Source: Streptomyces xantholiticus (GTDB taxonomy: Bacteria > Actinomycetota > Actinomycetes > Streptomycetales > Streptomycetaceae). From it: a stretch of DNA of 64,000 nucleotides. The notes beneath the pieces were generated by a model. It made no database searches and had not been told where the DNA came from. It saw only the letters and a program-made list of their open reading frames with translations. Each line of letters starts with the position of its first letter. Position 1 is the stretch's first letter. A program made the position numbers and the translations under genes. The stretch lies in contig NZ_BMWB01000013.1 in assembly GCF_014651015.1 (NCBI RefSeq), positions 1 through 64,000 on the forward strand, read 5' to 3'. Below, piece by piece: positions 52,316 to 60,405 of the stretch.

Positions 52316-53700
52316 GCGACGCTGCCGTGACCATGGACTTCCACCCGCAGCCGACTCCCGGCGCCGCCCGGCCCTGGGCCTTCCCGGCCCCCGAGCGCGG
52401 CACGCTGGACAACGGCCTGACGGTGCTGCGCTGCCACCGGCCCGGCCAGCAGGTCGTGGCCGTCGAGCTCTGCCTCGACGCCCCGCTGGAGGCCGAGCCC
52501 GAGGGACTCGACGGCGTCGCCACGATCATGGCGCGCGCCCTGTCGGAGGGCACCGACAAGCACTCCGCAGAGGAGTTCGCCGCCGAGCTGGAGCGCTGTG
52601 GCGCCACGCTGGACGCCCACGCCGACCACCCGGGGGTGCGGGTGTCGCTGGAGGTTCCGGTTTCCCGGCTGCCCAAGGCCCTCGGCCTGCTCGCCGAGGC
52701 GCTGCGCGCACCCGCCTTCGCGGACAGCGAGGTCGAGCGGCTGGTCCGCAACCGTCTCGACGAGATCCCGCACGAGACGGCCAACCCGGGCCGACGCGCC
52801 GCCAAGCAGCTCGCCAAGGAGCTCTTCCCGGCCGCGCTGCGCGTCTCGCGCCCGCGCCAGGGCACCGAGGAGACGGTGGCGCGGATCGACGCCCCCGCGG
52901 TGCGCGCCTTCTTCGAGGCCCATGTGCGCCCCGCGACGGCGACCGCCGTGATCGTCGGCGACCTCACCGGCGTCGACCTGGACGCCGTCCTCGGCGAATC
53001 GCTCGGCACCTGGACGGGGGACAAGGCCGATCCCCGCCCGGTGCCCCCGATCAGCGCCGACGACACCGGCCGGGTGGTCATCGTGGACCGTCCCGGGGCC
53101 GTACAGACGCAACTGCTCATCGGCCGCATCGGAGCGGACCGCCACGACCGTGTCTGGCCCGCCCAGGTCCTCGGCACGTACTGCCTCGGTGGCACCCTCA
53201 CCTCCCGCCTCGACCGGGTGCTGCGCGAGGAGAAGGGCTACACCTACGGTGTTCGGGCCTTCGGCCAGGTGCTGCTATCAGCGCCGGACGGCTCCGGCGC
53301 GGCCATGCTCGCCATCAGCGGCTCCGTGGACACGCCGAACACCGGCCCCGCGCTCGAGGACCTGTGGAAGGTGCTCCGCACGCTCGCGGCCGAAGGCCTC
53401 GACGACGCAGAGCGCGACGTCGCCGTGCAGAACCTGGTGGGTGTCGCCCCGCTGAAGTACGAGACGGCGGCCTCCGTCGCGGCCACCCTGGCCGACCAGG
53501 TCGAGCAGCACCTCCCTGACGACTACCAGGCCCAGCTGTACGTCCGGCTGGCGGAGACCGGCACGGTGGAGGCCACCGCGGCGGTCGTGGGCGCCTTCCC
53601 GGTGGACCGGCTGGTCACGGTGCTCGTCGGCGACGCGTCGCAGATCGAGGAGCCGGTCAAGGCGCTCGGAATCGGTGAAGTGACGGTTGTCACGGGCTGA
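52312..53700 (+). CDS. M16 peptidase, non-catalytic partner subunit
   Basis: 462-residue M16 homologue that lacks the HxxEH motif: the equivalent region reads EGLDGVATIMARALSEGT. It keeps the conserved R/Y pair of inactive partners in SRLDRVLREEKGYTYGVR, which positions substrate in the active subunit's site. GTG 52312 overlaps the upstream stop (GTGA), so the two are made together in a likely 1:1 ratio. A hairpin follows. Role: heterodimeric oligopeptide degradation; native substrate unknown. Confidence 0.92.
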   Translation: MSDAAVTMDFHPQPTPGAARPWAFPAPERGTLDNGLTVLRCHRPGQQVVAVELCLDAPLEAEPEGLDGVATIMARALSEGTDKHSAEEFAAELERCGATLDAHADHPGVRVSLEVPVSRLPKALGLLAEALRAPAFADSEVERLVRNRLDEIPHETANPGRRAAKQLAKELFPAALRVSRPRQGTEETVARIDAPAVRAFFEAHVRPATATAVIVGDLTGVDLDAVLGESLGTWTGDKADPRPVPPISADDTGRVVIVDRPGAVQTQLLIGRIGADRHDRVWPAQVLGTYCLGGTLTSRLDRVLREEKGYTYGVRAFGQVLLSAPDGSGAAMLAISGSVDTPNTGPALEDLWKVLRTLAAEGLDDAERDVAVQNLVGVAPLKYETAASVAATLADQVEQHLPDDYQAQLYVRLAETGTVEATAAVVGAFPVDRLVTVLVGDASQIEEPVKALGIGEVTVVTG

Positions 53701-53763
53701 TTGAAAGCCGCCGATGCGGAGAAAAGTACCAAGCGGCACATTCTGGAAACGCGGCATGTAAGT

Positions 53764-53797
53764 GGAACCCCGGCTTCGAATCGTTTGCCGGGGTTCC
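53764..53797 (+). terminator. Terminator of the M16 operon
   Basis: GGAACCCCGG / CCGGGGTTCC form a perfect 10-bp stem with a 14-base loop, 63 bases past the second M16 stop. Confidence 0.75.
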
Positions 53798-53947
53798 GTC
53801 GTATGACCGTTTTAGGGTGGAGATTGCCTGTCTGCCCTGTGGCATGCGCTACAAAAGGGGCTGTCCGTTTGGTGATTGACGGACGAGATGCCTAGCGTCG
53901 GTCCGGCTGTCCGCCTGGAGATCGCTGCGCCCGCGGCGTCGGGCAGC

Positions 53948-54104
53948 CATCGCCGAGTCCCCGTCAGGCGTGAGCCTGGGGAGCCGGGGACCCAATCGTC
54001 CCTGGGGTGAATCGGACACCTTCGCCCGCGCGGAGGAGCCCGTAGGAGACCTTCCTGCTCCGAACCCGTCAGCTAACCCGGTAGGCGAGAAGGAAGGAAA
54101 GGAC
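53948..54104 (+). ncRNA. c-di-AMP riboswitch (ydaO-yuaA class)
   Basis: Conserved ydaO elements appear in order: ATCGCCGAGTCC near 53949, GAGCCGGGGACCCAAT (53981-53996), CCTGGGGTGAATCGGACACC (54001-54020), the helix GGAGGAGCCC...GACCTTCCTGCTCCGAACCCG and the highly conserved CCGTCAGCTAACCCGGTAGGCG core (54066-54087). It ends just before AAGGAAGGAAAGGA. In actinomycetes this class sits upstream of cell-wall hydrolase genes, as here, and turns expression off when c-di-AMP is high. The 5' limit is approximate (could begin near 53926). Confidence 0.92.
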
Positions 54105-54114
54105 CAGCCTCTTC

Positions 54115-54897
54115 ATGGCGTTCACCCGTGCCACCGGGAAGCATCGTGCCCCGAGCCGCCTGACGCGCAGGAGCGCGAACCTGGCCGGCGTCGCCGCCCT
54201 CGCCACCACCGGCGTCGTCGGAACCTTCGCCTCCCCGGCGCTCGCCGCCGACACCGGGGCCCCCTCCGTCGAGGACACCGGCCTCACGCCGATCGTCACC
54301 GTGGGGTCGCTCGCCGACGAGATAGCCGATCAGGCCGCCGCCCAGAAGCAGGAGGCCGAGGAGGCCGCTGCCAAGGCCCGTGCCCGGGCGAAGGCCGAGG
54401 CGGAGGCGAAGCGCAAGGCCGAAGCGCGCGCCGAGGCGGCCCGCGAGGCCAAGGAGCGCGCTGCCCGCGAGGCCGAGCGCAAGCGGCTGAACTCCTACCG
54501 GCTCCCCGTCGCCGGCTCCTTCGTGACCACCGGCTACAAGACCGGTGGCGCCCTGTGGTCCTCCGGCTCCCACTCCGGCGTCGACTTCCGTGCCGCGTCC
54601 GGCAGTTCCGTCGTGGCCGTCGGCTCCGGCACCGTCGTCGAGGCGGGCTGGGGCGGCGCGTACGGCAACAACATCGTGATCCGGATGAACGACGGCACCT
54701 ACACGCAGTACGGCCACCTGTCGTCCATCGGCGTCTTTGTCGGCCAGCGGGTCACCCCCGGCCAGCAGATCGGCCTCGTCGGCTCGACCGGCAACTCGAC
54801 CGGCCCCCACCTCCACTTCGAGGCCCGGACCACGCCCGAGTACGGCTCCGACATCGACCCGGTCGCCTACCTGCGCTCGCACGGCGTCAGCATCTGA
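54115..54897 (+). CDS. Secreted M23-family peptidoglycan endopeptidase
   Basis: 260-residue exported hydrolase. An N-terminal basic stretch MAFTRATGKHRAPSRLTRRS, hydrophobic core and ALAADT cleavage site make a Sec signal peptide. Residues ~70-125 are an Ala/Glu/Lys-rich coiled coil (AAAKARARAKAEAEAKRKAE). The C-terminal M23 domain has the zinc ligands His in HSGVDFRA, Asp in the same motif, and HLHFEA, with GNNIVIRMNDGTYTQYGHL, so it looks active. Targets cross-links in peptidoglycan, important in germination or growth. Its expression is riboswitch-controlled. Confidence 0.93.
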   Translation: MAFTRATGKHRAPSRLTRRSANLAGVAALATTGVVGTFASPALAADTGAPSVEDTGLTPIVTVGSLADEIADQAAAQKQEAEEAAAKARARAKAEAEAKRKAEARAEAAREAKERAAREAERKRLNSYRLPVAGSFVTTGYKTGGALWSSGSHSGVDFRAASGSSVVAVGSGTVVEAGWGGAYGNNIVIRMNDGTYTQYGHLSSIGVFVGQRVTPGQQIGLVGSTGNSTGPHLHFEARTTPEYGSDIDPVAYLRSHGVSI

Positions 54898-55109
54898 CCG
54901 GTCCGCCGCACCCGCTCCGGGCCCCTGGCTCCCCACCGGGGGCCTTCGGTGTATTCGGTGCCGTTTCCGCCATTCCGTGATTGCCGTCCCGGCCAAGAGA
55001 TTTCCATGGTTTCCGGGGTGCCGTCGGAAAACGGCGCGCATTGCAATAGAGTCACGGGAACACACGTCAATCGGCTGCGTTGCGCTCGGATCAAGGCGGA
55101 GGTTCGGTC

Positions 55110-55787
55110 ATGCGTATTCCCGCGCAATCGGTATGCACGGCGATCCGCGACGACATCGTCTCCGGTGTCTTCGAGCGCGGCAGCCGGCTCACCGAGGAGC
55201 AACTCGCCCGCCGCTACGGGGTCTCCCGGGTCCCGGTCCGTGAAGCGCTGCGCACCTTGGAGTCGGAGGGGTTCGTCGTCACCCGGCGGCACGCGGGCGC
55301 CTGCGTCGCCGAGCCCACGGAGCAGGAGGCCGCCGACCTCCTCGAGATGCGCATGCTGTTGGAGCCCCTGGGCGCGGCACGCGCCGCGCAGCGGCGCACG
55401 GAGGCGCACCTCAAGGTGCTGCGCGGCCTGGTGAGACTCGGGCAGGAGAGGGCGCGCCGGGGCCAGGGCGAGGACCTGCGGTCCCTCGGCAACTGGTTCC
55501 ACGAGACGCTCGCCCAGTCCTGCGGCAGCCCTGGACTGACCGCGCTGCTCACACAGTTGCGGCACAAGATCGCGTGGATGTACGCGGTGGAGCAGCCGGC
55601 CGCGCCGGTGGAGTCATGGGCAGAGCACGGCGCGATCGTCGACGCGGTGGCGCGCGGTGACGCCGAGCGGGCGCGGGCGCTGACGGCGCTTCACGCCGAG
55701 CGTGCCGCCGGGGCGCACCGGCTGCGGCGCACCGTGCGGGTGAGGACTTCGCAACATGCCGTAAACACCGCGAGCGGCCGGAATTAA
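55110..55787 (+). CDS. GntR/FadR-family regulator with FCD domain
   Basis: 225-residue regulator. Winged helix: VCTAIRDDIVSGVFERGSRLTEEQLARRYGVSRVPVREALRTLESEGFVV; effector domain of the FCD type: LLEMRMLLEPLGAARAAQRR, NWFHETLAQSCGSPGLTALLTQLRHKIAWMYAVE, with conserved Asp/His positions. ATG 55110 is preceded by CGGAGG 6 bases upstream. It lies between the M23 gene and the convergent HPr gene; I cannot tell the ligand or target. Confidence 0.9.
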   Translation: MRIPAQSVCTAIRDDIVSGVFERGSRLTEEQLARRYGVSRVPVREALRTLESEGFVVTRRHAGACVAEPTEQEAADLLEMRMLLEPLGAARAAQRRTEAHLKVLRGLVRLGQERARRGQGEDLRSLGNWFHETLAQSCGSPGLTALLTQLRHKIAWMYAVEQPAAPVESWAEHGAIVDAVARGDAERARALTALHAERAAGAHRLRRTVRVRTSQHAVNTASGRN

Positions 55788-55894
55788 CAATCGGCGTATA
55801 CAAAAGAGCCGTGATTTGATCGGCCTCTTATTTGTTACGGGTCTGCTTTACCGGCGTTCCTCGAAGCATCTCCGGTCGTCCCGGAAAAGCAGAA

Positions 55895-55924
55895 CCGCGG
55901 TGCTCCGGATTCGGGGCACCGCGG
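55895..55924. terminator. Bidirectional terminator, GntR / HPr
   Basis: CCGCGGTGC / GCACCGCGG form a 9-bp stem extended by a wobble and 3 more pairs, loop ATT, between convergent genes and followed by TTTCTCG. Confidence 0.8.
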
Positions 55925-55964
55925 CTTTCTCGCGAATGGGCTCGGGCCGCGCGGCCCGTTTCGC

Positions 55965-56246
55965 TCAGACGGTCTCGGGGAGCTCCTCGAGACCCTCCGC
56001 CACCAGCTTGGCCAGGCGGTCCAGGGCGGCCTCGGCGCCGTCCGCGTCGGAAGCGAGGACGATCTCCTCGCCGCCCTGCGCGCCCAGGCCGAGCACGGCG
56101 AGCATGGAGGCGGCGTTGACGGGGGTGCCGTCGGCCTTGGCGATCGTCACTGGGACGCCGGAAGCCGTCGCGGCACGGACGAAGATGGACGCGGGGCGGG
56201 CGTGAAGGCCCTCGGCCCAGCCGACATTGACGCGGCGCTCAGCCAT
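55965..56246 (-). CDS. ptsH: Phosphocarrier protein HPr of the PTS
   Basis: 93-residue general PTS phosphocarrier. Phosphoacceptor His15 lies in the canonical GLHARPAS, and the regulatory region has NAASMLAVLGLGAQGGEEI around the Ser46-type position. Start ATG 56246 (MAERRVNVGW) is used, with AAGGG upstream, rather than the ATG five codons earlier, since family numbering then places the active His at 15. It accepts phosphate from EI and passes it to EIIA proteins, for example for N-acetylglucosamine uptake in streptomycetes. Confidence 0.95.
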   Translation of the reverse strand: MAERRVNVGWAEGLHARPASIFVRAATASGVPVTIAKADGTPVNAASMLAVLGLGAQGGEEIVLASDADGAEAALDRLAKLVAEGLEELPETV

Positions 56247-56412
56247 GGTGTTGCCCTTCAAGTCTTAGCGGGTTGTCTAGACCAGTCTCTCATGTGTGCG
56301 GACGTGTCCCCCGCCGACTCGGCAGGGGGCGGCGGACCGCCTCTCCGGCCTCCTCAGCCTGCCCGGCGGCAACCGCCTCCGCGACCGCTGGGCCGGGCCG
56401 TAGGCTTTCCCC

Positions 56413-59400
56413 ATGCAGACCTCGCAGGAGCACGCCTACCCGGCTCACTGGGAAGCAGACGTGGTGCTGCGCGACGGCGGCACCGCCCGGATCAGGCCCA
56501 TCACGACCGAGGACGCCGACCGGCTGGTCAGCTTCTACGAGCAGGTCTCCGACGAGTCGAAGTACTACCGCTTCTTCGCTCCCTACCCACGGCTGTCCGC
56601 CAAGGACGTCCACCGCTTCACCCACCACGACTACGTGGACCGGGTCGGACTCGCGGTCACGGTCGGCGGAGAGTTCATCGCCACCGTCCGCTACGACCGG
56701 ATCAACGCGCAGGGCCGCCCGGCGAGCGCCCCCGCCGACGAGGCCGAGGTCGCGTTCCTCGTCCAGGACGCCCACCAGGGGCGCGGCGTCGCGTCCGCGC
56801 TGCTCGAACACATCGCGGCCGTCGCCAGGGAGCGGGGCATCCGACGGTTCGCCGCGGAGGTGCTGCCGGCCAACTCCAAGATGATCAAGGTCTTCCGGGA
56901 CGCCGGGTACACCCAGCGGCGCAGCTTCGAGGACGGGTCCGTCCATCTGACCCTCGACCTCGAACCCACCGAGGAGTCCGTCGCCGTGCAGCGCGCACGC
57001 GAGCAGCGCGCTGAGGCGCGCTCGGTCCAGCGGCTGCTCGCCCCCGGCTCGGTCGCCGTCGTCGGAGCCGGCCGGCTGCCCGGCGGCGTCGGCCGCACCG
57101 CACTGCGCAACCTCCTGGGCGCGGGCTTCACCGGCCGGGTGTACGCGGTGAACCGTGCGCTCCCCAAGGGGCGGAGCGAGATCGACGGCGTGCCCGCGGT
57201 CCGTTCCGTCGGCGACATCGATGAACCCGTCGATCTGGCGATCGTCGCCGTCCCCGCCGAACGGGTGCCCGAGGCCGTCACCGACTGCGGCGAGCACGGC
57301 GTCCAGGGGCTCGTCGTGCTCAGCGCCGGGTACGCGGAGAGCGGCCCGGCCGGACGGGAACGGCAGCGCGAGCTGGTACGGCAGGCGCGTTCGTACGGGA
57401 TGCGGATCATCGGGCCCAACTCCTTCGGGATCATCAGCACCTCGGACGCGGTCCGGCTCAACGCCTCGCTGGCGCCCGAGTCCCCGGCGCACGGGCGGAT
57501 CGGGCTGTTCACCCAGTCCGGCGCGATCGGCATCGCCCTGCTGTCCGGGCTGCACCGGCGAGGCGCGGGCGTGTCCTCCTTCATCTCGTCCGGGAACCGC
57601 GCGGACGTGTCGGGCAACGACTTCCTGCAGTACTGGTACGAGGACGCGGACACCGACGTCGTCCTGATGTACCTGGAGTCGATCGGCAACCCGCGCAAGT
57701 TCACCCGCCTCGCGCGGCGCACGGCCGCGGTCAAGCCGGTCGTCGTCGTCAAGGGCGCCCGGCACAGCGGCAGCGTTCCGCCCGGCCACGCGGTGCCGTT
57801 CACCCGGATCCCGGACGCGACCGTCGGGGCGCTGCTGCGCCAGGCGGGGGTGATCCGCGTCGACACCGTCACCGAGCTCGTCGACGCAGGGCTGATGCTG
57901 GCCGGGCAGCCGCTGCCGAGGGGACCGCGGGTGTCGATCCTCGGCAACTCCGAGTCGCTCGGGCTGCTCACGTACGACGCCTGCCTCACGGAGGGCCTGC
58001 GCCCGCTCCCGCCGCGCGACCTCACGACGGCGGCCACGCCCGCGGACTTCCGCGCCGCGCTCGCGGAGGCGCTGGTGGACGACGCATGCGACGCGGTGGT
58101 GGTCACGGCGATCCCGTGGGTCGGGGAGAACGGCGTCACGGAGTCGGGCGACGGTGAGGTCCTGGCCACCGCCCTGCGCGCGGCGTCGGCCACGGCGCCG
58201 GCGAAGCCGGTGGCAGTCGTCCACGTCGAGATGGGCGCCCTGGCCGACGCCCTCGCGGCCGCCTCCAGCACTGCCCCGCCCGTCGGCACGGGCAGACCCG
58301 CTCCCGGCTCGGCCGCGGCGGGTGGAGTGGGCGCGCCTGCTCGCTCCGCCGACGCCTCCGGCGCGTCCGCGTCCCCGTCCGCGCCAGGAGGCCCCATGAC
58401 CGGCGCCGCTCCGTCCGGCAGCGGCCGGCCCACGCCGTACGGCGCCTCCACCGGTTCCCCCTCCGAGCACAGGACCGCGTCCACAGGGGGCGGCTCCGCA
58501 GCGTTCGCGACCGCGGGCAGCGACGCGACGCCCTCCGCCGGCTCGTCCCTGCAGGAGGGCGACTCCGCCCACGCCGACGGGCCGGGTCAGGCCGGGAGCG
58601 CCCCGGGCGGCGGGGCCGCCGCCGGGGCGACGGGGCCGGGCGCGCCTGGCCCCGCCGGTTCTCCGCCGCGAGGCGCGGGGCCCGCCCGGGCCGGCGCGCC
58701 CGCGCCAGGCGCCGCCGCCCCGGCCGCATCCGGCTCGTCACCGAAGGCCCCACCCGCCGCCGGCGCGCCCGCGCCGGACGGCAGCGGGCCGGCGCGTGCC
58801 GGCGGTCCCGGTTCCGCGCGCCCGGGCGCGGCGGCCCACGCCTCCAAGGCCCCCGGGCCGGGCCACGCACCCCTGGTGGACGGCGCCGCGACCGCCCTCG
58901 ACGGCGGCGACGCGCGGCGGATTCCCGCGTACCCCGCCGCCGAGCGGGCCGTGCGGGCGTTGGCCGAGGCCGTGAAGTACGGGCAGTGGCGGCGGCACGC
59001 CGCGGAGCCGGGGCGGGTTCCCGAGTTCGAGGACATCGACGAGGCCGGGGCAGCCGCCCACATCGAGCGGATGCTGGACGCGGCGGCGGACCGGCGAGGC
59101 TTCACCCTCGGCCCCGCTGACGCGCACGCGCTCCTCGCGCGCTACGGCATCCACGTACGCCCCACTCTCCCCGCGCCCGACCCCGACGCCGCCGTGCACG
59201 CGGCCGCGCGCCTCGGCTATCCGGTCGCGCTCAAGACGACCGCCCCGCATCTGCGCCACCGCGCCGACCTCGGCGGCGTACGGCTCGATCTGGCCGACGA
59301 GACCCAGCTGCGCCAGGCCTACCGGGAACTGACGGAGCTGCTCGGCACCCCCGCCGAGCTGCAGCCCGTCGTGCAGGCCATGGTGCCGCGCGGCGTGGAC

Positions 59401-59784
59401 ACCGTCGTACGGGCGGCCATCGATCCCGGCGTCGGGGCCGTGCTCTCGTTCGGGCTGGCCGGTGCGGCGTCCGAGCTGCTCGGTGACACCGCCCACCGCC
59501 TCGTCCCCGCCACCGACCGTGATGCGGCGGAGCTGATCCGCACGATTCGCACGGCACCGCTCCTGTTCGGCTGGCGCGGCTCGGCGCCGGTCGACACGTC
59601 CGCGCTCGAGGAACTGCTGCTGCGGGTGTCGCGGCTGGTCGACGACCACCCCGAAGTGGTGGGAATCAGCCTGGAACCGGTCGTCGTGGCACAGCACGGC
59701 CTGACTGTCCTCGACGCGTCCGTACGGCTCGCGCCGCCGCCGCCCCGTACCGATCTCGGCCCCCGCAGGCTCCCCAGCTACTGA
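56413..59784 (+). CDS. GNAT acetyltransferase fused to ADP-forming acyl-CoA-synthetase-like domains
   Basis: 1123-residue multidomain protein. An N-terminal GNAT domain (about 15-185) has RDGGTARIRPITTEDADRLV and the acyl-CoA loop DAHQGRGVASALLEHI. Next is a CoA-binding/succinyl-CoA-ligase-like part (about 210-600): SVAVVGAGRLPGGVGRTAL, GPNSFGIIS, FTQSGAIGIALL, SSGNRADVSGNDFLQYW. Residues ~616-826 are a ~210-residue Ala/Gly/Pro/Ser linker. The C-terminal ATP-grasp-like domain has LGYPVALKTTAPHLRHRADLGGVRLDL, GVDTVVRAAIDPGVGAVLSFGLAG. The layout is that of Pat-type protein acetyltransferases fused to acetyl-CoA synthetase modules. ATG 56413 has no clear ribosome site. Confidence 0.88.
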   Translation: MQTSQEHAYPAHWEADVVLRDGGTARIRPITTEDADRLVSFYEQVSDESKYYRFFAPYPRLSAKDVHRFTHHDYVDRVGLAVTVGGEFIATVRYDRINAQGRPASAPADEAEVAFLVQDAHQGRGVASALLEHIAAVARERGIRRFAAEVLPANSKMIKVFRDAGYTQRRSFEDGSVHLTLDLEPTEESVAVQRAREQRAEARSVQRLLAPGSVAVVGAGRLPGGVGRTALRNLLGAGFTGRVYAVNRALPKGRSEIDGVPAVRSVGDIDEPVDLAIVAVPAERVPEAVTDCGEHGVQGLVVLSAGYAESGPAGRERQRELVRQARSYGMRIIGPNSFGIISTSDAVRLNASLAPESPAHGRIGLFTQSGAIGIALLSGLHRRGAGVSSFISSGNRADVSGNDFLQYWYEDADTDVVLMYLESIGNPRKFTRLARRTAAVKPVVVVKGARHSGSVPPGHAVPFTRIPDATVGALLRQAGVIRVDTVTELVDAGLMLAGQPLPRGPRVSILGNSESLGLLTYDACLTEGLRPLPPRDLTTAATPADFRAALAEALVDDACDAVVVTAIPWVGENGVTESGDGEVLATALRAASATAPAKPVAVVHVEMGALADALAAASSTAPPVGTGRPAPGSAAAGGVGAPARSADASGASASPSAPGGPMTGAAPSGSGRPTPYGASTGSPSEHRTASTGGGSAAFATAGSDATPSAGSSLQEGDSAHADGPGQAGSAPGGGAAAGATGPGAPGPAGSPPRGAGPARAGAPAPGAAAPAASGSSPKAPPAAGAPAPDGSGPARAGGPGSARPGAAAHASKAPGPGHAPLVDGAATALDGGDARRIPAYPAAERAVRALAEAVKYGQWRRHAAEPGRVPEFEDIDEAGAAAHIERMLDAAADRRGFTLGPADAHALLARYGIHVRPTLPAPDPDAAVHAAARLGYPVALKTTAPHLRHRADLGGVRLDLADETQLRQAYRELTELLGTPAELQPVVQAMVPRGVDTVVRAAIDPGVGAVLSFGLAGAASELLGDTAHRLVPATDRDAAELIRTIRTAPLLFGWRGSAPVDTSALEELLLRVSRLVDDHPEVVGISLEPVVVAQHGLTVLDASVRLAPPPPRTDLGPRRLPSY

Positions 59785-59820
59785 GCGCCCGGGCCTTCCG
59801 GGGCCCGTAGGATGGACCGC

Positions 59821-60405
59821 ATGGCGAAGACCGGTACGACGACCCAGGGGCTGCGCGCGGCGATCGAGCGCAGCGGCTACTACCCGGCACTCGTGGCAGA
59901 GGCGGTGGAGGCCGCCGTCGGCGGCGAGCCGATCGCGTCGTACCTGGTGCACCAGGAGACCACGTTCGACGCCAACGAGGTCCGCCGTCATGTCACCGTC
60001 CTCGTCCTGACGGCGAACCGGTTCATCGTCAGCCACACCGACGAGCAGGCCGCCGACTCCAGCTCCCCGACGCCGTACGCCACGACCTCCACCGAGTCGG
60101 TCAAGCTCGGCCGGATCTCGTCCGTCGTGATGAGCCGCGTCGTCGCCAACCCGGAGGCGTACACCCCCGGGACCCTGCCCCGCGAGGTCGTCCTGACCAT
60201 CGGCTGGGGAGCCGTCTCGCGACTCGACCTCGAGCCCGCCGCCTGCGGCGACCCCAACTGCGACGCCGACCACGGCTACACCGGCAACTCCACCGCCGAC
60301 GATCTGAGCCTGCGGGTCAGCGAGGCAGGCGACGGCCCCGACACCGTCCGCCAGACCCTGGTCTTCGCCCAGGCGCTCTCCGAAGCCACGGCAGCCGCAC
60401 GTTGA
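59821..60405 (+). CDS. DUF5998 protein
   Basis: 194-residue actinobacterial DUF5998 protein. Seen: LRAAIERSGYYPALVAEAVEAAVGGEPIASYLVHQETTFD, VRRHVTVLVLTANRFIVSHTDEQ, SVKLGRISSVVMSRVVANPE, and a loop with two cysteines ACGDPNCDADHGYTG. An all-beta PH-like fold is suggested by the alternating hydrophobic strands. ATG 59821 is used because AGGA lies 8 bases upstream. Its stop overlaps the next start (TGATG), indicating coupled expression with the phosphoesterase. Function unknown. Confidence 0.85.
   Translation: MAKTGTTTQGLRAAIERSGYYPALVAEAVEAAVGGEPIASYLVHQETTFDANEVRRHVTVLVLTANRFIVSHTDEQAADSSSPTPYATTSTESVKLGRISSVVMSRVVANPEAYTPGTLPREVVLTIGWGAVSRLDLEPAACGDPNCDADHGYTGNSTADDLSLRVSEAGDGPDTVRQTLVFAQALSEATAAAR

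Larger units (their letters stand above)
53701..54114 (+). promoter_or_regulatory. Leader of the M23 peptidase gene
   Basis: 414 bases containing, in order, the M16 terminator (53764-53797), a possible promoter TTGGTG-N18-TAGCGT (53869-53898; weak), the c-di-AMP riboswitch and a purine-rich ribosome site before ATG 54115. No gene lies here. Confidence 0.6.
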
